Part shown: one piece after another, positions 48,084 through 59,874 of the stretch
Layout of the letters: every line of letters begins with the position of its first letter
Numbering within the stretch: the first letter of the stretch is position 1
Notes under the pieces: generated by a model
Databases searched by the model: none
Told to the model about the DNA's origin: nothing
What the model saw: only the letters and a program-made list of their open reading frames with translations
Made by a program: the position numbers and the translations under genes
From: Meandrina meandrites
Taxonomy: Eukaryota > Cnidaria > Anthozoa > Scleractinia > Meandrinidae
DNA: 64,000 bases
Reading direction: 5' to 3'
Assembly: GCA_963693305.1 (NCBI GenBank)
Contig: OY855915.1
Location: forward strand, 16,946,284 to 17,010,283

Positions 48084-49040
48084 CTAAAATTATGCAAAAT
48101 ACATCATTCTCAGCAGAAACTCGAACGGTAAATTGTAAACACTAAATCTGAATACTAGGCGTAGTAAATTATAAATCAGTAGTCAACACCAAATGATTGT
48201 TTAGTCTTCGATTGATAACAATTGCGGGTAAATTTCATAGAAAAAATCGACGAAGAAAAAGTTGTTTTGAGTTCGAATATAGCTATCGACCATTTGTCAA
48301 TGAAAATCCATAACGATTGATTCGTCAGTTGGTATCAATTAGCTAGCTATTGTATATTGCATGCCTTGGTATATGAGCTCATACAGCCATTTCAATTAAC
48401 GTTGTCGACCGAATGGTGCCATGGGTATTTACTGAAATTTGCATATCAGCGTTGAGGAAATCTACAAGTTTGCATTTTTGCACGTGGAGTATTTTTTTTT
48501 CTTTCCGTGAAACCTTTCTTGGATCTTTTCTTTCGCTGTTATGTAGTTCGGATTATTCTTTTTAAATGAAATGCGGCGAAAAAGGATCTTTTCTTCACAT
48601 GTCTGAAGTGAAAGGAAACGCAAAACGTCTCGTTTGCTATATCGCTATATCTCATTAGTATTCAGCACGAGTGGAACACTCTACCTTCCCCATACTACCA
48701 TTTGGCCTTGTCTTTAAACATTAATTGAAAAAGCTGTATACCATGTATACTGTATACGTTTCAGCGAGAACAGCCGGGAAGTTCAAATATTGCAATTCTT
48801 TGGATGTTTTTTTTAATGAAGCAATCATTCCACTCGCACTTGTTGGATAAGAGATAGTTATAGCCAAGTCATATCCAACGTGCGCTCATGAAATAATTGT
48901 AAAGGAGAACGGAAGACAAAAACGCGAATTTTTTAAACCAGTTTAAATGAAAGTATGTGATGCGTCTTAAGCAAATATTAAGGTATTTGGAATTGTGCTT
49001 ACGTTTTAACCTGATTATGACAGGAAAAAGGTGCTCGCCA
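48084..49040. other. Decayed intron 2 of copy C
   Basis: Patches match 35450-35590 and the foldback element. Elsewhere (48390-48720) the sequence has no counterpart in A or B. No gene seen. Confidence 0.5.
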
Positions 49041-49046
49041 GGGAAA

Positions 49047-50345
49047 TTTGAACGTCCGCCATTTTGTCCGCCATATTGACGGCTTGGCTGCAAAGCATGA
49101 CGTCACTGCGCAATAGAAGTTTCAAGCTCGGACGACAAAAATTACAGTTCAATGTGCACTTCTATGATGTTCTAAAAAAACGCCCAGATACATATAAAGA
49201 AGCAGAAGCTTTCATCGATTACCTCTGGCAAATGGAGCGTTGCTCAATGAATTACTGGCGCGAATTAAAAGTGCGAATTCGCCTAAACAAGTCAATGTCA
49301 TGATTGTTCAGATAACCTTGAAGAGAATCGCTTAAAACTAAAAGTGATCGCTGCCTCGAACTTTGGATCCGAAAAGACATACACAAGAGTTGCAGAAATC
49401 TACTGTACCGACCATATTTCCACGTTAAAGTAGTGTAAGCAAAAGGTTTAGCTTGCAAACGAAGGTAAACTGAATTAAAAAGTGAAATCGACATTTATGT
49501 TTATGACACTGTCTCCAGTGGGTATAATATTCTAAAGTTGCTCCACTTCCAGTTGTAGCATGAAACGTTTGCATGGAAATAATTACCTTGAATAGAACAT
49601 GGTCAAATCGATCAGCTACACCTGGTGAATGAGTATTATGTTGGAGGATTTACCGAGTTCCGGATTCTTAAAAAATATTATTAGTCTGACAGCCGAGAAA
49701 TTAAAGATAGTTCCCGTCATAAACCTTTCTAAGCCGATCATTTGATTGCTAGGTTGCTTAGAGCTCCCAGTACATCTAAGCGAAATTAATATACCGGGTT
49801 TTTTCGCAGCCATTTGAGCCACGAACGCTTTCTCAAATGCTAGTGGCAACATGCAAAACGCACCAAACAACAGTTTCATCTCACCGTAGCCAGGGCTGTT
49901 TATTAGCTTTCAAATACAAATATAATCTTCTGAATACAAAATTACTATTCACCTGAAGTGGATTCCCTGATCTCCTGGCAGCATAAACATTGCCTTAATT
50001 CTTGTTCGCCTTGCAAGTTAACACAAATATCACACTCGCCCACGACATATTTTCGCCTCCTCGTTTCGTTGATTTCCACGTTCAACAGCGCCTTCTTCGA
50101 ATCCTGAGCTTTTTCCCATCGGTTCAAATGAATAAGACTTAAACTTAGCCATAATGTACGTTTGCTACTGTTGTCAATACGAAAGATTTGGTTAGGCAAA
50201 CGCGAAATGCCCAGAAGTGCACAAAACATTGAACTGAAGAAATTTGCAAGTGCGCAGTGACGTAAAAACACGTCAGCTGACATTCCTGTTTTGGAAGTAA
50301 CCGGAAGAAAATACGTTCAAAATGGTGGACGTTCAATTTCGAAAA
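49047..50345. repeat. Inverted pair around the P2X7-like relic
   Basis: 49047-49170 (GAAATTTGAACGTCCGCCAT, TGACGTCACTGCGCA, CAGTTCAATGTGCACTTCT) is repeated inverted at about 50200-50345. Both halves look like promoter/first-exon sequence, arranged tail-inward. Confidence 0.5.
49953..50152 (-). pseudogene. Relic first exon of a P2X7-like cysteine-domain gene
   Basis: The minus-strand start codon at 50152 gives MAKFKSYSFEPMGKSSGFEE, but that frame ends at a stop about 40 codons on. The continuing frame reads NVEINETRR, then GECDICVNLQ, then CLCCQEIREST, up to a good donor (TTCAG|GTGAAT). The CxxC...CLCC.EI arrangement and the acidic N-terminus resemble first exons of cnidarian proteins annotated P2X purinoceptor 7-like. 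One frame shift lies near 50070-50090. No second exon found. Confidence 0.4.
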
Positions 50346-50629
50346 AAAGACTACACATTTTGACCATTTTCATCAATTTTGATAAGAAAAATTCGCTTTT
50401 ACTTGTTGTTTTCTACAAATCTAAGTTATTTCTACGATTTCCAGTGGTTATATAAAATATGAATTCTAGTCTTCAAAAGATGGCAACAACCTGACAAATG
50501 AACTGCAATAAACAGTGTCCGTTTATTTGCGAAATTAATTTACTTGAATTTTCATCGACACGAGATTGCCTCAGAAGAAATATTAAATAATCTAAGATGT
50601 AATCGATAGACTCCGTCCAGACTTAACTA

Positions 50630-51400
50630 GATTCATAATATACATGCAAAAATTTCTCGAATTTGATTGGCTCAGAGAAATGCAGTTTTTAGTAAATTCG
50701 ATGCAGAAATGAGGTAATTCAGTGCAGAAATAAGGTAATTCAGTGCAAAAAGAGGCAACAAAACCTAGCATTCTGATTGGTTGATAAACAAAGGCGCCCA
50801 TGGAGAGCCAATCAAACGCTTCCACGCGATCTGAATGGCGCGAAGTTTGGATCTGTTTTTGAGTGGCGAGTAAAAAAAATAGCTGGCGTTTTGAGTACAG
50901 TAGAGGACCTGAAGACAGCTCTAATAACCATAGCACTGAAAAGCATTGGTGTTGGGTTTTCTTTTTGGAATAAGTGTTTTCTCAAGAAAGGAAATGCTGA
51001 CGAAATCGAAACACGAGTCGTCTGAGCTTCACGCTTTGCTTGAGCAAATTTATTTACGTCGAGTTCAAAAACAAACACATTGGCGAAGGTTATGGTCCAG
51101 ATAGCCTCAAAGAAATGACTACATTGCTTGATAGACAATGTACTAAGAGCACAGAACCTGTAGGCTTTCTATTTTACGGGACAGAGGAACTGTTGACGTC
51201 CAAGGAACTGTTGATGGAAAAGCGAAACAGCTGCACGTGGCTGGCCGTCGAAAGCGTCCAAGCAAAGCTCGACAAGTAAGCTTATCAGAAGAGAAGAAAA
51301 TCTCTGGAAGAGGTAAAACCCAGAATCTTTTATTCAGACAATTCGTTAAACTGTTTAGCCGAAATTTTCGGCTTAAAAACTTTTAAAACATGACAAACCT
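50630..51400 (+). pseudogene. Crypton-type tyrosine recombinase (DUF3504-like) relic
   Basis: From about 51040 the plus strand reads SKFIYVEFKNKHIGEGYGPD followed by SLKEMTTLLDRQC, matching the conserved '...+F...K...G..Y.P.SL......++R' segment at the start of animal Crypton/KIAA1958-like proteins. After about 51215 the expected continuation is in another frame (KQLHVAGRRKRPSKARQVSL then SEEKK), as in the family's K+K.L...G...+P..A..L..EE. At least one frameshift; the catalytic domain is absent. Confidence 0.45.
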
Positions 51401-51509
51401 GTACGTTGCTTGACCTTGTTTTCACTGAAGGTGTGATGATGTTTGCCGAGTTTGAATAAATTATTTTTGTACCAGAGTTGCCCATGTTGCTTTCTCGCAA
51501 TTTTTTCAT

Positions 51510-51665
51510 GAATATTATTAATAAGTAATCACATGATTTTTCTCGTGCAATTTGGGATAAATAAGCACTTGTAAATCTTTCAAAGGCTACAAATTAGCCT
51601 TTGAAAAATTTACTCGTGCCTATTTATCCCAAATTGCACTCGAAATCATGTGATTACCTATACTT
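51510..51665. repeat. 150-bp foldback (TAATCACATGATTT arms)
   Basis: GTAATCACATGATTT...GTGCAATTTGGGATAAATA is repeated inverted after a CAAAGGCTACAAATTAGCCT centre. The arms are nearly perfect. Confidence 0.75.
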
Positions 51666-52299
51666 AACAAATGGATAATAGAATGCTCAACGATGAACGC
51701 ATATCTCGTATTAATAATTGAACAATATGAACGTCAATTTTAGTCCAGACAAAATGATTATATGCTTTAAACAACAAGACTACAACACTATGAATTTATT
51801 TCATTGCTATCTTATATTTAAAGCGATTCTTAAAGGAGCAATGTCACGGGGTCTTGGCAGATTTTTGGTCTAAACTTTCCTGCAACTAGTGGTGAACAAC
51901 TTAACCCATGAAAAACATAACATCTAAAAGAAGATATAACCTTAATTTGCGTAGAGAAATCAAACGACAGCTATAAATATCGATTTTTTTTAAGACGCGC
52001 GGAAAGAACTTGAAAACTTTTGGTGTAAATTTTTCAAGTTGTAATCCATTTTCATCCAAGCCATATCATAACAGTGCTAACATAGCAATTTTTAACAAAA
52101 ATGTACCATTATTTTTATGTTTCCTACCAAACAAAAATCCGTGACACAGCCCCTTTAATTTATCTGATTGACTGTGATTCTTCGGCATCTTTAAACACGA
52201 AGGCGCGCTATAAAAGTGGTAAAGCTCCACCCCCTTTTTCACGAAATCCTTGCTTAAATGGCTTAATAAAGTATGGCGGACCATGCTAAGAAGAGGGGG

Positions 52300-53560
52300 A
52301 AAAGCCGTTGATCCAAAATGAAAGCCGAATGCTACCTTGGGCCCTTTTAGTCCGGGAGCTAGAGGCTAAAAATGACGTTTCAAAAGACCCAGAGTTCAGA
52401 AAAGGTTTGAACACGGATTTCAATAGATTAAAGCCTCATCTTTCATGCTAGGTAGTTTGTGGTTTCAAATTGTGGTATACGTTTTGAGTTATAGTTATGT
52501 TTTTGTCAGTCGGTACAGGTGAGACCGATCGGAACGTAAGATGGAGGCTGAAATTGCCACTCAATCCATTCATAGAAACTTATTCAATAAGAAAACTAAT
52601 GTTATCCAGATACTGATCTCGTAAGACCCTATGAAAGTCAATTTTTTGAAAAGCACCACTGCTTTGCAAGGAAAGCACGCAATGCTTGTCCTCGTTTTAC
52701 GTGACGTGTCACAGCATCTTCATTCATTGTTATATAGGAACTAAAACGTTTTGCTTAAGATCATCAACAAACCGTTTGATCTTTTAATTTGTCCTTTCCA
52801 TATTGCAAAAGGGCATTACTTTTTAAATTCATCACTTGCTGAAATAAAAGGCTTAGCCAAAGCCATAAAACTAGCGCCTTTTTACTGGAGCCTCGCTTTC
52901 GTGTTACTAAAAAAGGGAACAGAGATAATAAATCTGGGAAATGAAGAAGCGATAATTGATGAAATTTACCCTCCAGAAAATATCTAAAACACAGCGCTTT
53001 CAATTTTAGCTGATTTAATATTATTAAATAGGACAAAAATTTGGTGTCTTGATATGTTCTACCAGACCCATATTAAATCAAAGGCACTATGTGCAACGAC
53101 TGTTTTTTTTTTTAGAAGTGGCAATGAGCTAGTGAACTCGGAAAATGAATTATTAATAAATGAGGATTTATCAAATCGCAACGCGGTCTAGCGTGCATCG
53201 CTTTAAACAAATCATACGTCACACCTGACAACGTTGGAGTTCGGGGTCCAGATTAGAGAAAATAACTCTAGTAAAAACTTCTACACCGATCCATTAGTAG
53301 CAAGCACAATAATATCAACCTATTTGGTAAATAAAACAAGAAGTTGCTAGCAACTTAAAACCGCGCTTATATTTTTTGATAAATAACAGCTTTCTTTCTC
53401 AACAGTCACAGTTAAACTAAAGCTGTTTGCACTATGAGTAAAGGACTAGCAAAGTAGTCACGCGAGTCACACAATCCGAGGCTTACGTTATCCCCGGCTA
53501 TCTTTAGCTTGGGGGGTTTCCCCTTCTAATGACGTAACCCCTGCACGTTCGGGCACGCTC
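52300..53560. other. No supported gene
   Basis: A 78-codon plus-strand frame (52751-52987) reads naturally in places (LICPFHIAKGHYFLNSSLAE) but has no recognised domain or splice context. Confidence 0.3.
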
Positions 53561-53599
53561 GATTGTTTACTTTAGCAAGTATTTCATTTCCCTTTAAAT

Positions 53600-54125
53600 C
53601 ATTCACTGCGTAAAACAATACGAATACTGTCCCGTACTTAGGTCTTATACAGTCAGTACACAAAGTCGTGTACGGGTCATATAAGGACGTGACATGATGT
53701 ATACGGTACCGTTTAAGGATCAGTATACGTCAGGCTATGCTTAGAAAGTAGCAGGATCTTATACACTTGTATCAGGATTCCTTCTACGTCAGTAAACATG
53801 TCAGTGTACATCGTGTATACTGAACGAAACATGAAGTGTACTGATGTTGCGTAGAAGGTGGGTATACGGATTCTTACACCGTGGGTAGGATTCCTTATTT
53901 CCCATTACACAATTCCGTATATTTCACGTATACTGCAAGAAGCATGATATGTACTGATTTTGCGTAGAAGGTGGGTATACTGATTCTTACGCTCTCGAAA
54001 GGATTTCTTATATCTCATTACACAAGTCCGTATATTTCATGTGTACTGCAAGAAGCATGAAAAACACGAACTTCGCCTGGAAGGTACGTATAAGGATTTT
54101 TACACTCGCAGTAGAATTTCGCGAA
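53600..54125. repeat. GTATAC-rich tandem repeat, about 125-bp period
   Basis: The unit '...CGTATATTTCACGTATACTGCAAGAAGCATGA...GCGTAGAAGGTGGGTATAC..ATTCTTAC' is repeated about three times (53790, 53910, 54030). Related strings recur at 59820-59850 and 60425-60610. Confidence 0.7.
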
Positions 54126-54129
54126 TTTC

Positions 54130-56260
54130 AGTAGTACCTCGCCTGGCCTTTTACTGAAATGACGCTGTACGCCAATTTTCAGTACTTTTCTCCTTCTAGT
54201 CGCACATATATTTGTCCTCGCAACAAGTAAACACACTGAATTCTGATCCAATATTCATTTATTCTTTTTAGACAAAACTTATCATGTATCACTTTCAACT
54301 GATTTAGTTAAAAAAGATCAAACTATATGTGCATGGTACACCTTTTTTTTTTATTCTAGCTGACTTTAATTCCTTGCTGTTACTGCAGTCAATCAATGTT
54401 ATTGGTCTTTCCCTGGACATGGCCTGCACCAGTATGTCTATCACAAAAGGAAAAAAAAAACAAGTTTTATCAAAATAGAACTGGACTGCACTTGAAAAGT
54501 AAAATACCCAGAGTCTCCATTATCTATCTACACTATCTATCTAGTGTGGTCATCTAGGAAAATTATACATGTAGTTGGTGAAACTGACTGATGTTGCAAC
54601 GAACCCACTGAGCGAAACTTATTTTCAGAGTCCTGAAGCTGATAACATTAATAATTCTGGTTATTGACTTGATTGTTCCTGGAGGTTACATGTAGGTTGA
54701 GGAAATATCAGCCAATGTGCCACCAACATTTCATTTTCAGGACTACTGTTTGTCTGACACTCAGTCCTTACACTTGCACAAAATATTTATAAAACATTTT
54801 GTCATGTACATGTAGCAATACAAATTGAAGTTTACCATGTTGGGTCAGGCACCTACATGGAAATATGAACCTTCAGCTGTTCCTTTTCTTATACTGATCA
54901 GCATTCTTTTCCTCAGAGGCTGTGATCACTTAGGTCAGCACCAAGAATTGCAAGAAGTACATGTACCCATTTTCAATACGGTACCCTTTGATCAGAATAA
55001 AGTGGAAGTCTATGACTCAGAGACTTTCCAATAGGAACCAGCTTGAGGTGGTGGTTCTTGGTGCTGGCCTCTGTGGATGGAAATGATTGATCACTAATGA
55101 CCAGCATGGGAGGCACAACAGCTGAATGTTCTCCAGATTTGAGCCCTGGCGAGTAGCCTGTTCCAGGCGTTCGGTTAGTGGGGAGCAGCGCAAAATTCAG
55201 GATTGCGTGAAGTGGAAAAATGGCAAGGAGACACACCCCTACCCTCACTTTTTGCTCGCTGCTTTTGGTGCTGCTCCCCACTAACCAAACGCCTGGAACA
55301 GGCTACCTGGCAGGGGACAATGTATCATGTTCCTGGAAAGACACTTTAATTTACTCTAATTATTAACTCTCTCTGGGTTCCTTTATGGATTAACATGTAC
55401 TTTAACATCATATCAGCTAAATTAAACTTACCAGCTACCTTGGTATTGCACTTGCTGAACTTAGTTACATGTACTTGTCATATACATGTACTCCAGACAG
55501 TTCCATCCCAAAAAATGTCAGCTATCAGTGAAATCTGAAGGTAAAAAGGGAAATACATGAAATGGATTAAGAAAAGCACACAAACCTATTTTAAATGTAT
55601 TTCACTGTAACTTTAAAATTTGAGATAACACTGTAGGAGAAAATGAACTGAAATGTTTCCACTGGTCATCAAACACAAGCTCCTTCACAAATTTAATTTA
55701 CAGAACATTACTTTCATGTACCTATAAGCAATAATGTATTTCTGGCCTACAACACATCACTTACTAACAATGGATTTAAGTGACTAATAAAAAAATCAAA
55801 AATGAGCTTCGTGTACATGTTGTGGTTTACTGCAATGTAAACACTGAGTTTGCAGGTTAACTCATGTTGGGTTTGCCCTTGTTAACTCAGAGCTCTAAAC
55901 TAAATTCTAACATGTTATTGATTGGGCTGGTAACTTTTTAACTTGCTGTACATGTAGGTACATGTAGAACAGAATTTTTGTAAACATTTATCTTGTTCTT
56001 TAAAAGCTATACAGTATAAATCAATTTGCCAGTACATGATTGTACATGTTAATAAAGATAGTAAAATGCCAATCCAAGCAGTTTACAAGTTTATCAATGT
56101 GTGATTATTATTTCACATACAGTTTGACTGTAATTGATAAGCAAAACCTGAATTAATTTTCATTCTTAGTCAAATACAAATTATTTGTCGACAAAAATTA
56201 TAGTGAATTAAGGCTGGTCAACATAAAATGTTTATTGTATTAAAGTAACAGGAAGTTGAC
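54130..56260. other. TACATGTA-rich noncoding stretch
   Basis: The palindrome (T)ACATGTA(C) occurs roughly every 100-200 bp here and up to 58.0 kb, and is rare elsewhere in the window. No gene was confirmed; a 69-codon frame at 54825-55034 is unsupported. Confidence 0.6.
55150..55312. mobile_element. Short MITE (about 155 bp)
   Basis: TAGCCTGTTCCAGGCGTTCG...GTTAGTGGGGAGCAGC is repeated inverted at the other end. The flanks CCTGGCGAG and CCTGGCAGG suggest an imperfect 9-bp target duplication. Confidence 0.75.
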
Positions 56261-56266
56261 AATGTT

Positions 56267-56332
56267 AACTTACCAGCCATTTGTTTGTCAATACGCAGAC
56301 TTTTTCCTTTGGATCGAAGACAAAGTAAGTGC
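56267..56332 (-). other. Candidate exon (YFVFDPKEKVCVLTNKWL)
   Basis: On the minus strand an acceptor TTGCTTTTGATAG| precedes 66 nt reading TYFVFDPKEKVCVLTNKWL and a strong donor |GTAAGT. The pattern 'YFV.F.......V....WL' resembles N-termini of cnidarian DUF4806/BEN-type proteins. Flanking exons not found. Confidence 0.3.
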
Positions 56333-56621
56333 CTATCAAAAGCAAAATCTCTAGTTTCTCAACAGTTTTTTTCAATAACCTTATTGCTAAACAAAACCTA
56401 AAACTGTTTGTTTCACTCACAAGGGATTAAAAAGTAATATAACTGGAGTCCAGTATGGTACAGAGTACTGTACTCAACCAGAATATAACTAATGCTTACT
56501 GATGATATCATAAAGCTGTACTTTGAGTGGTACTGTATGGGCTCAAGAAGTGGTACATGCTCTACATTACTAATCGGTGGGTTAAATTTAACAAATGACT
56601 GGAGGAAGATTAACCCCATAA

Positions 56622-56945
56622 CTGGCCGGGTTCGAGCCCTGGCCGGGACACTGTGTTATGTTCTTGGGCAAGACAATTTACTCTCATAGTGCCTCTGTTC
56701 ACCCAGGTGTTTAAATGGGTACCGGCAAATTTAATGCTGGCGGCCCCATGCCCCACTGGGGGCTATACATGCAAGGATTAATTATGGTGATGAAATTTAC
56801 CGCTGGGGGTAACCTTGTGATGGACAACTGTAGCATCCCATCCAGGGCGAGATACTCCTAGTCACTTCATACTACGTGTGCATGTATATAAACCAGGACA
56901 AGCCCCAGCCTGATGGGCCACTTGGCTCGTATGCAGGCATAACCT
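56622..56945 (+). mobile_element. tRNA-derived SINE, 5'-truncated, same family
   Basis: It starts inside the tRNA-like head (the B box GGTTCGAGCCC is present, the A box missing) and then follows the 17599 copy through AATGGGTACCGGCAAATTTA, with an extra internal segment of about 75 bp (56735-56805), and the tail TGATGGGCCACTTGGCTCGT. Confidence 0.8.
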
Positions 56946-57086
56946 TTTACCTGCTAACCATTAATCGACAATTAACTAATCGCGCCCCTAACTGGGCTTT
57001 GAACGATGTTCTCAAATCCATCAATTAGCTAACCTGGCATCAGAGATTTTAATTGATGATTAGGCTTAATCGTGGGTTAGTTAAAT

Positions 57087-57197
57087 CTTGCTTCTCTTTC
57101 TGATCTAATTCAAGCTGTTCCACAGTTTTATCTTCATTCTCATTTCTTGATAGTTTTGAAACGCTTGAGAAAAAGTCAGATAACCGCTTCTGTGTCA
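57087..57197 (-). pseudogene. Mirror copy of the first exon
   Basis: It reads MTQKRLSDFFSSVSKLSRNE, with homology to the plus-strand copy ending at the palindrome edge (QKEKQDL). It lacks the donor seen on the other arm. Confidence 0.35.
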
Positions 57198-57514
57198 TAA
57201 TTTTTGAAGCAAAACAAAACAAAATGGCAACAGCCGTAGTCAGATCATGTTTAAAAAGTTTATTTCATCTGTCCAAGAAGGACTGAGCACAACTAGAACC
57301 AGTTCCAGTTGTGCTCAGTCCCTCGTGGACAGATGAAATAAACTTTTTTTAACATGGTGTGACTACTGCTATTGCCATTTTGTTTTGTTTTGCTTCAAAA
57401 ATTATGGCACAGAAGCGGTTTTCTGACTTTTTCTCAAGCGTTTCAAAACTATCAAGAAATGAGAATGAAGATAGAACTGTGGAACAGCTTGAATTAGATC
57501 AGAAAGAGACGCAA
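57087..57514. repeat. Long palindrome carrying a first exon in both arms
   Basis: The arms of about 205 bp meet near 57300 (ACTGAGCACAACT...AGTTGTGCTCAGT). They stay nearly identical through a start codon on each strand. Confidence 0.85.
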
Positions 57515-57553
57515 GATGAGAAAGACCAGCAAGAAGTTGAGAAAGAGAAACAG
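57404..57553 (+). other. First exon of an unidentified transposon-like gene
   Basis: ATG at 57404 gives MAQKRFSDFFSSVSKLSRNE, then a glutamate/glutamine-rich helix-prone tail (QKETQDEKDQQEVEKEKQ) and the donor CAG|GTAGGC. Short '+KR...FF' starts are common in hAT-type transposase genes and their host-domesticated kin; that is inference. Downstream exons were not found before 58 kb. A mirror copy starts at 57197 on the minus strand. Confidence 0.35.
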
Positions 57554-57599
57554 GTAGGCTACGACTACATTGCGAAAATTCAGAGTTGAGTTGAAGCAG

Positions 57600-59270
57600 T
57601 TGTATCCTTGGCTGGACTATAAAAGATGAGGTGTTTTTTAACCACTACTTTAGCTTAATAATTTAAGCTAATTATTGGAGTTGCTCCTGTAATTGGCCAG
57701 TACATGTACAACTTGCATTTTGTCCAGTCAAAATCTGAATGAACTGGACAATGGACCAGTACACGAAAAAGTTAATTTCGAGCCCTGCCTGTAGAAGAGG
57801 ATTGACTGTGACTGACTCCTTCCGGTGTTGTGCAATTTTAGTGTAAGCTTACATGTAAATTTGTAATTAAGGCATCCCTTAAAGAATACATGTAGCATTT
57901 TTGGGGATTGTAATGTAGGTGTTTTGGAATAGATTTTACTTTAATAGATTTTACTTCTTACACCTGTAGGGCTTATATTTCTCTTTGTAAGTCTTACAGT
58001 ACATGTCCATGTAGTTTACTGATCCAAAACGGTTTATAGTTGTGGATCCTAAACTATCTGATTTCCTTTCCATACGCTCGGTAAGTAATAAGTATACAGT
58101 GGAGTGCAAACAAAGACATCAATTTTATGAAGCTTACACAATGTAAATAAGAGCTTTCTTCAGCTTACCTCACCTGAACAACAGCATGAAGCAGTTTACA
58201 CATGCAGTTCCTTCCACACAGCGCGAGCAGTTCAAATCGATGGCTGTTTACACCCGTGAATTCGCTCAGTCGAGTTTCCTTCGTTGATGCAACATCAAAT
58301 TCTACTTCTAACCGTTTTCCGAATTACAGAGGACGCTGTCTCGAAAACTAACGCAACGAAAAGATACCTGTGCTTCAAAAATTCAGATGAAACGTTTCAA
58401 CATCTTCAACGAACTCTTCGACTTCACACCTTTCAAATAAATGGCGGTAAGTCGGCGAAAATCAAAGGATTAGGGTAATCCTGGGTTAGACACTTCATGT
58501 ATGAGTACATACTTAGTCTTTTTAGAAGCAAAACCGCTGACAGTTTTAGTATTGTATAAAGCCAAAAGGGAAATCCTGTTTTCTCGTCTTCAGTTTGACA
58601 GCGGCCCGGACGAGTTGTTATCAGCGAATAGATCATTAAAGGAGCAACGTCACGGACCACGCATGTTGAAAAAACTGGCAAGTTTTTTCAAGTTTGTTGA
58701 TTGTAATTCGTCTTTATCATCGTCAGTTGAAACCATCCTTGGTTATTTTCGCGTTTTTATTATTCCGCTGGTGTTTTTCTATGTTAGAAAACTATTATTT
58801 TAAGGTTTCCTTCAATTTCAAAGTAATCAGAAAAATGTCTAAAACACCATGACACTGCTACGTTGAAAAAGTGTAGTTTCATAGGGTGTAAAATACAGTG
58901 CTTACGCAATGTGTAAAGAATCGTAAAGATGCGTAAAGAACCGTACACATAGCGTATAAAGGATCGTTTACGCATCATCATCTGAATATCGGATTCTCTA
59001 GTTACCACAAGTGAAAGAACTTACATGTCAAACCAAATAAAGATGATTTGTATAAAATTTCCTTGCATTAAGACCAGCCAGAGAATTCAAGGTTCGTATC
59101 CATACGCGGCAGCGTCGTCGGTTTGTGCCAGGTACGAGACCCCACATGCAACTGATTCCAGAGTCTGTAAGCTTACGTAAGTTGCGCCCCTCTTAGGGAC
59201 AAGTCGTTGGGCCGATTCTATGTTTTAAGTACACAGTAAAAGTTCGCCTGGGACTTCGATAAACGACTGC
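57600..59270. other. No confirmed gene; two conflicting exon-like signals
   Basis: Around 58165-58310 the minus strand is open with a GTGAGG donor (VASTKETRLSEFTGVNSHRF), while the plus strand has the acceptor ATTACAG| at 58329 and a frame to 58440. They overlap and cannot both be coding. A 100-codon frame at 58501-58803 is also unsupported. Confidence 0.25.
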
Positions 59271-59289
59271 GAGACTAGCAATACTATCT

Positions 59290-59600
59290 CACAGCACGAA
59301 AATGGAGATTTACAGAAAATTAAAGGTGGCTTAAATCTGCTTAAAGCTGGTCATCCAACTTTACGCTATCAATTAAAGGTTGTTAAAGGTCGTTAAACCT
59401 GACATTTACGCTACCGTGCGTAAACCTGGCTTAAATGTGGCTTAAATGTTTCAGTCTCTTTAAGCAAGCTTTAAACATGAGTGTAAAGCTGATTTAAAGG
59501 TCAGCTTTAAAAAAATGTAAAGATAGCGTAAAGCTGATTAAATTCCAGATTTACGCCAGCTTTACTTCAGCTTTACACCATAGTAAAGTTATGTTTTCAT
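59290..59600. repeat. Cluster of GTAAAGCTG / TTTACGC / GGCTTAAA motifs
   Basis: At least fifteen short motifs of the form GTAAAG, TTTACGC, CTTAAA and AGCTTTAA in both orientations are packed in 310 bp. This resembles transposase-binding subterminal repeats of a DNA transposon. Confidence 0.6.
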
Positions 59601-59874
59601 GCCGTGTCTGTTATAATTAATTCGGTGAACGAGATCATGTCCTCATATGCAGATGTTCTTTTTTATAGCGGCTACGTAGGAGGTTTTAAACGAAATAAAG
59701 ACTCTAAGACAACAACTGGCGGTGAAAAAATTGGAGGTGGTGATCAATACCAGTGAAATTTTGACAAACTTCGGCGAGACACTTATTTTTTGAGGACCGT
59801 TGTTGGTGAAATGATTAATATACGATGCCCTAAGTCTTAGTGTACGGTTATTTAAGAAATAGAAAACATGTACC

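Larger units (their letters stand above)
39434..52300. repeat. Tandem duplication unit 3 (about 12.9 kb, disrupted)
   Basis: This is collinear with unit 2 through the last exon of gene C and part of intron 2. The right part, beyond about 48.3 kb, keeps only patches of homology (48745-48850 with the foldback element, 51660-52200 with 36230-36790), separated by unrelated transposon relics. Its end near 52.3 kb is where recognisable array sequence stops. Confidence 0.75.

Noticed and set aside
52751..52987. 78-codon frame with natural-looking segments
   Set aside because: No splice signals, domain or second copy; kept only as a note under the surrounding stretch.
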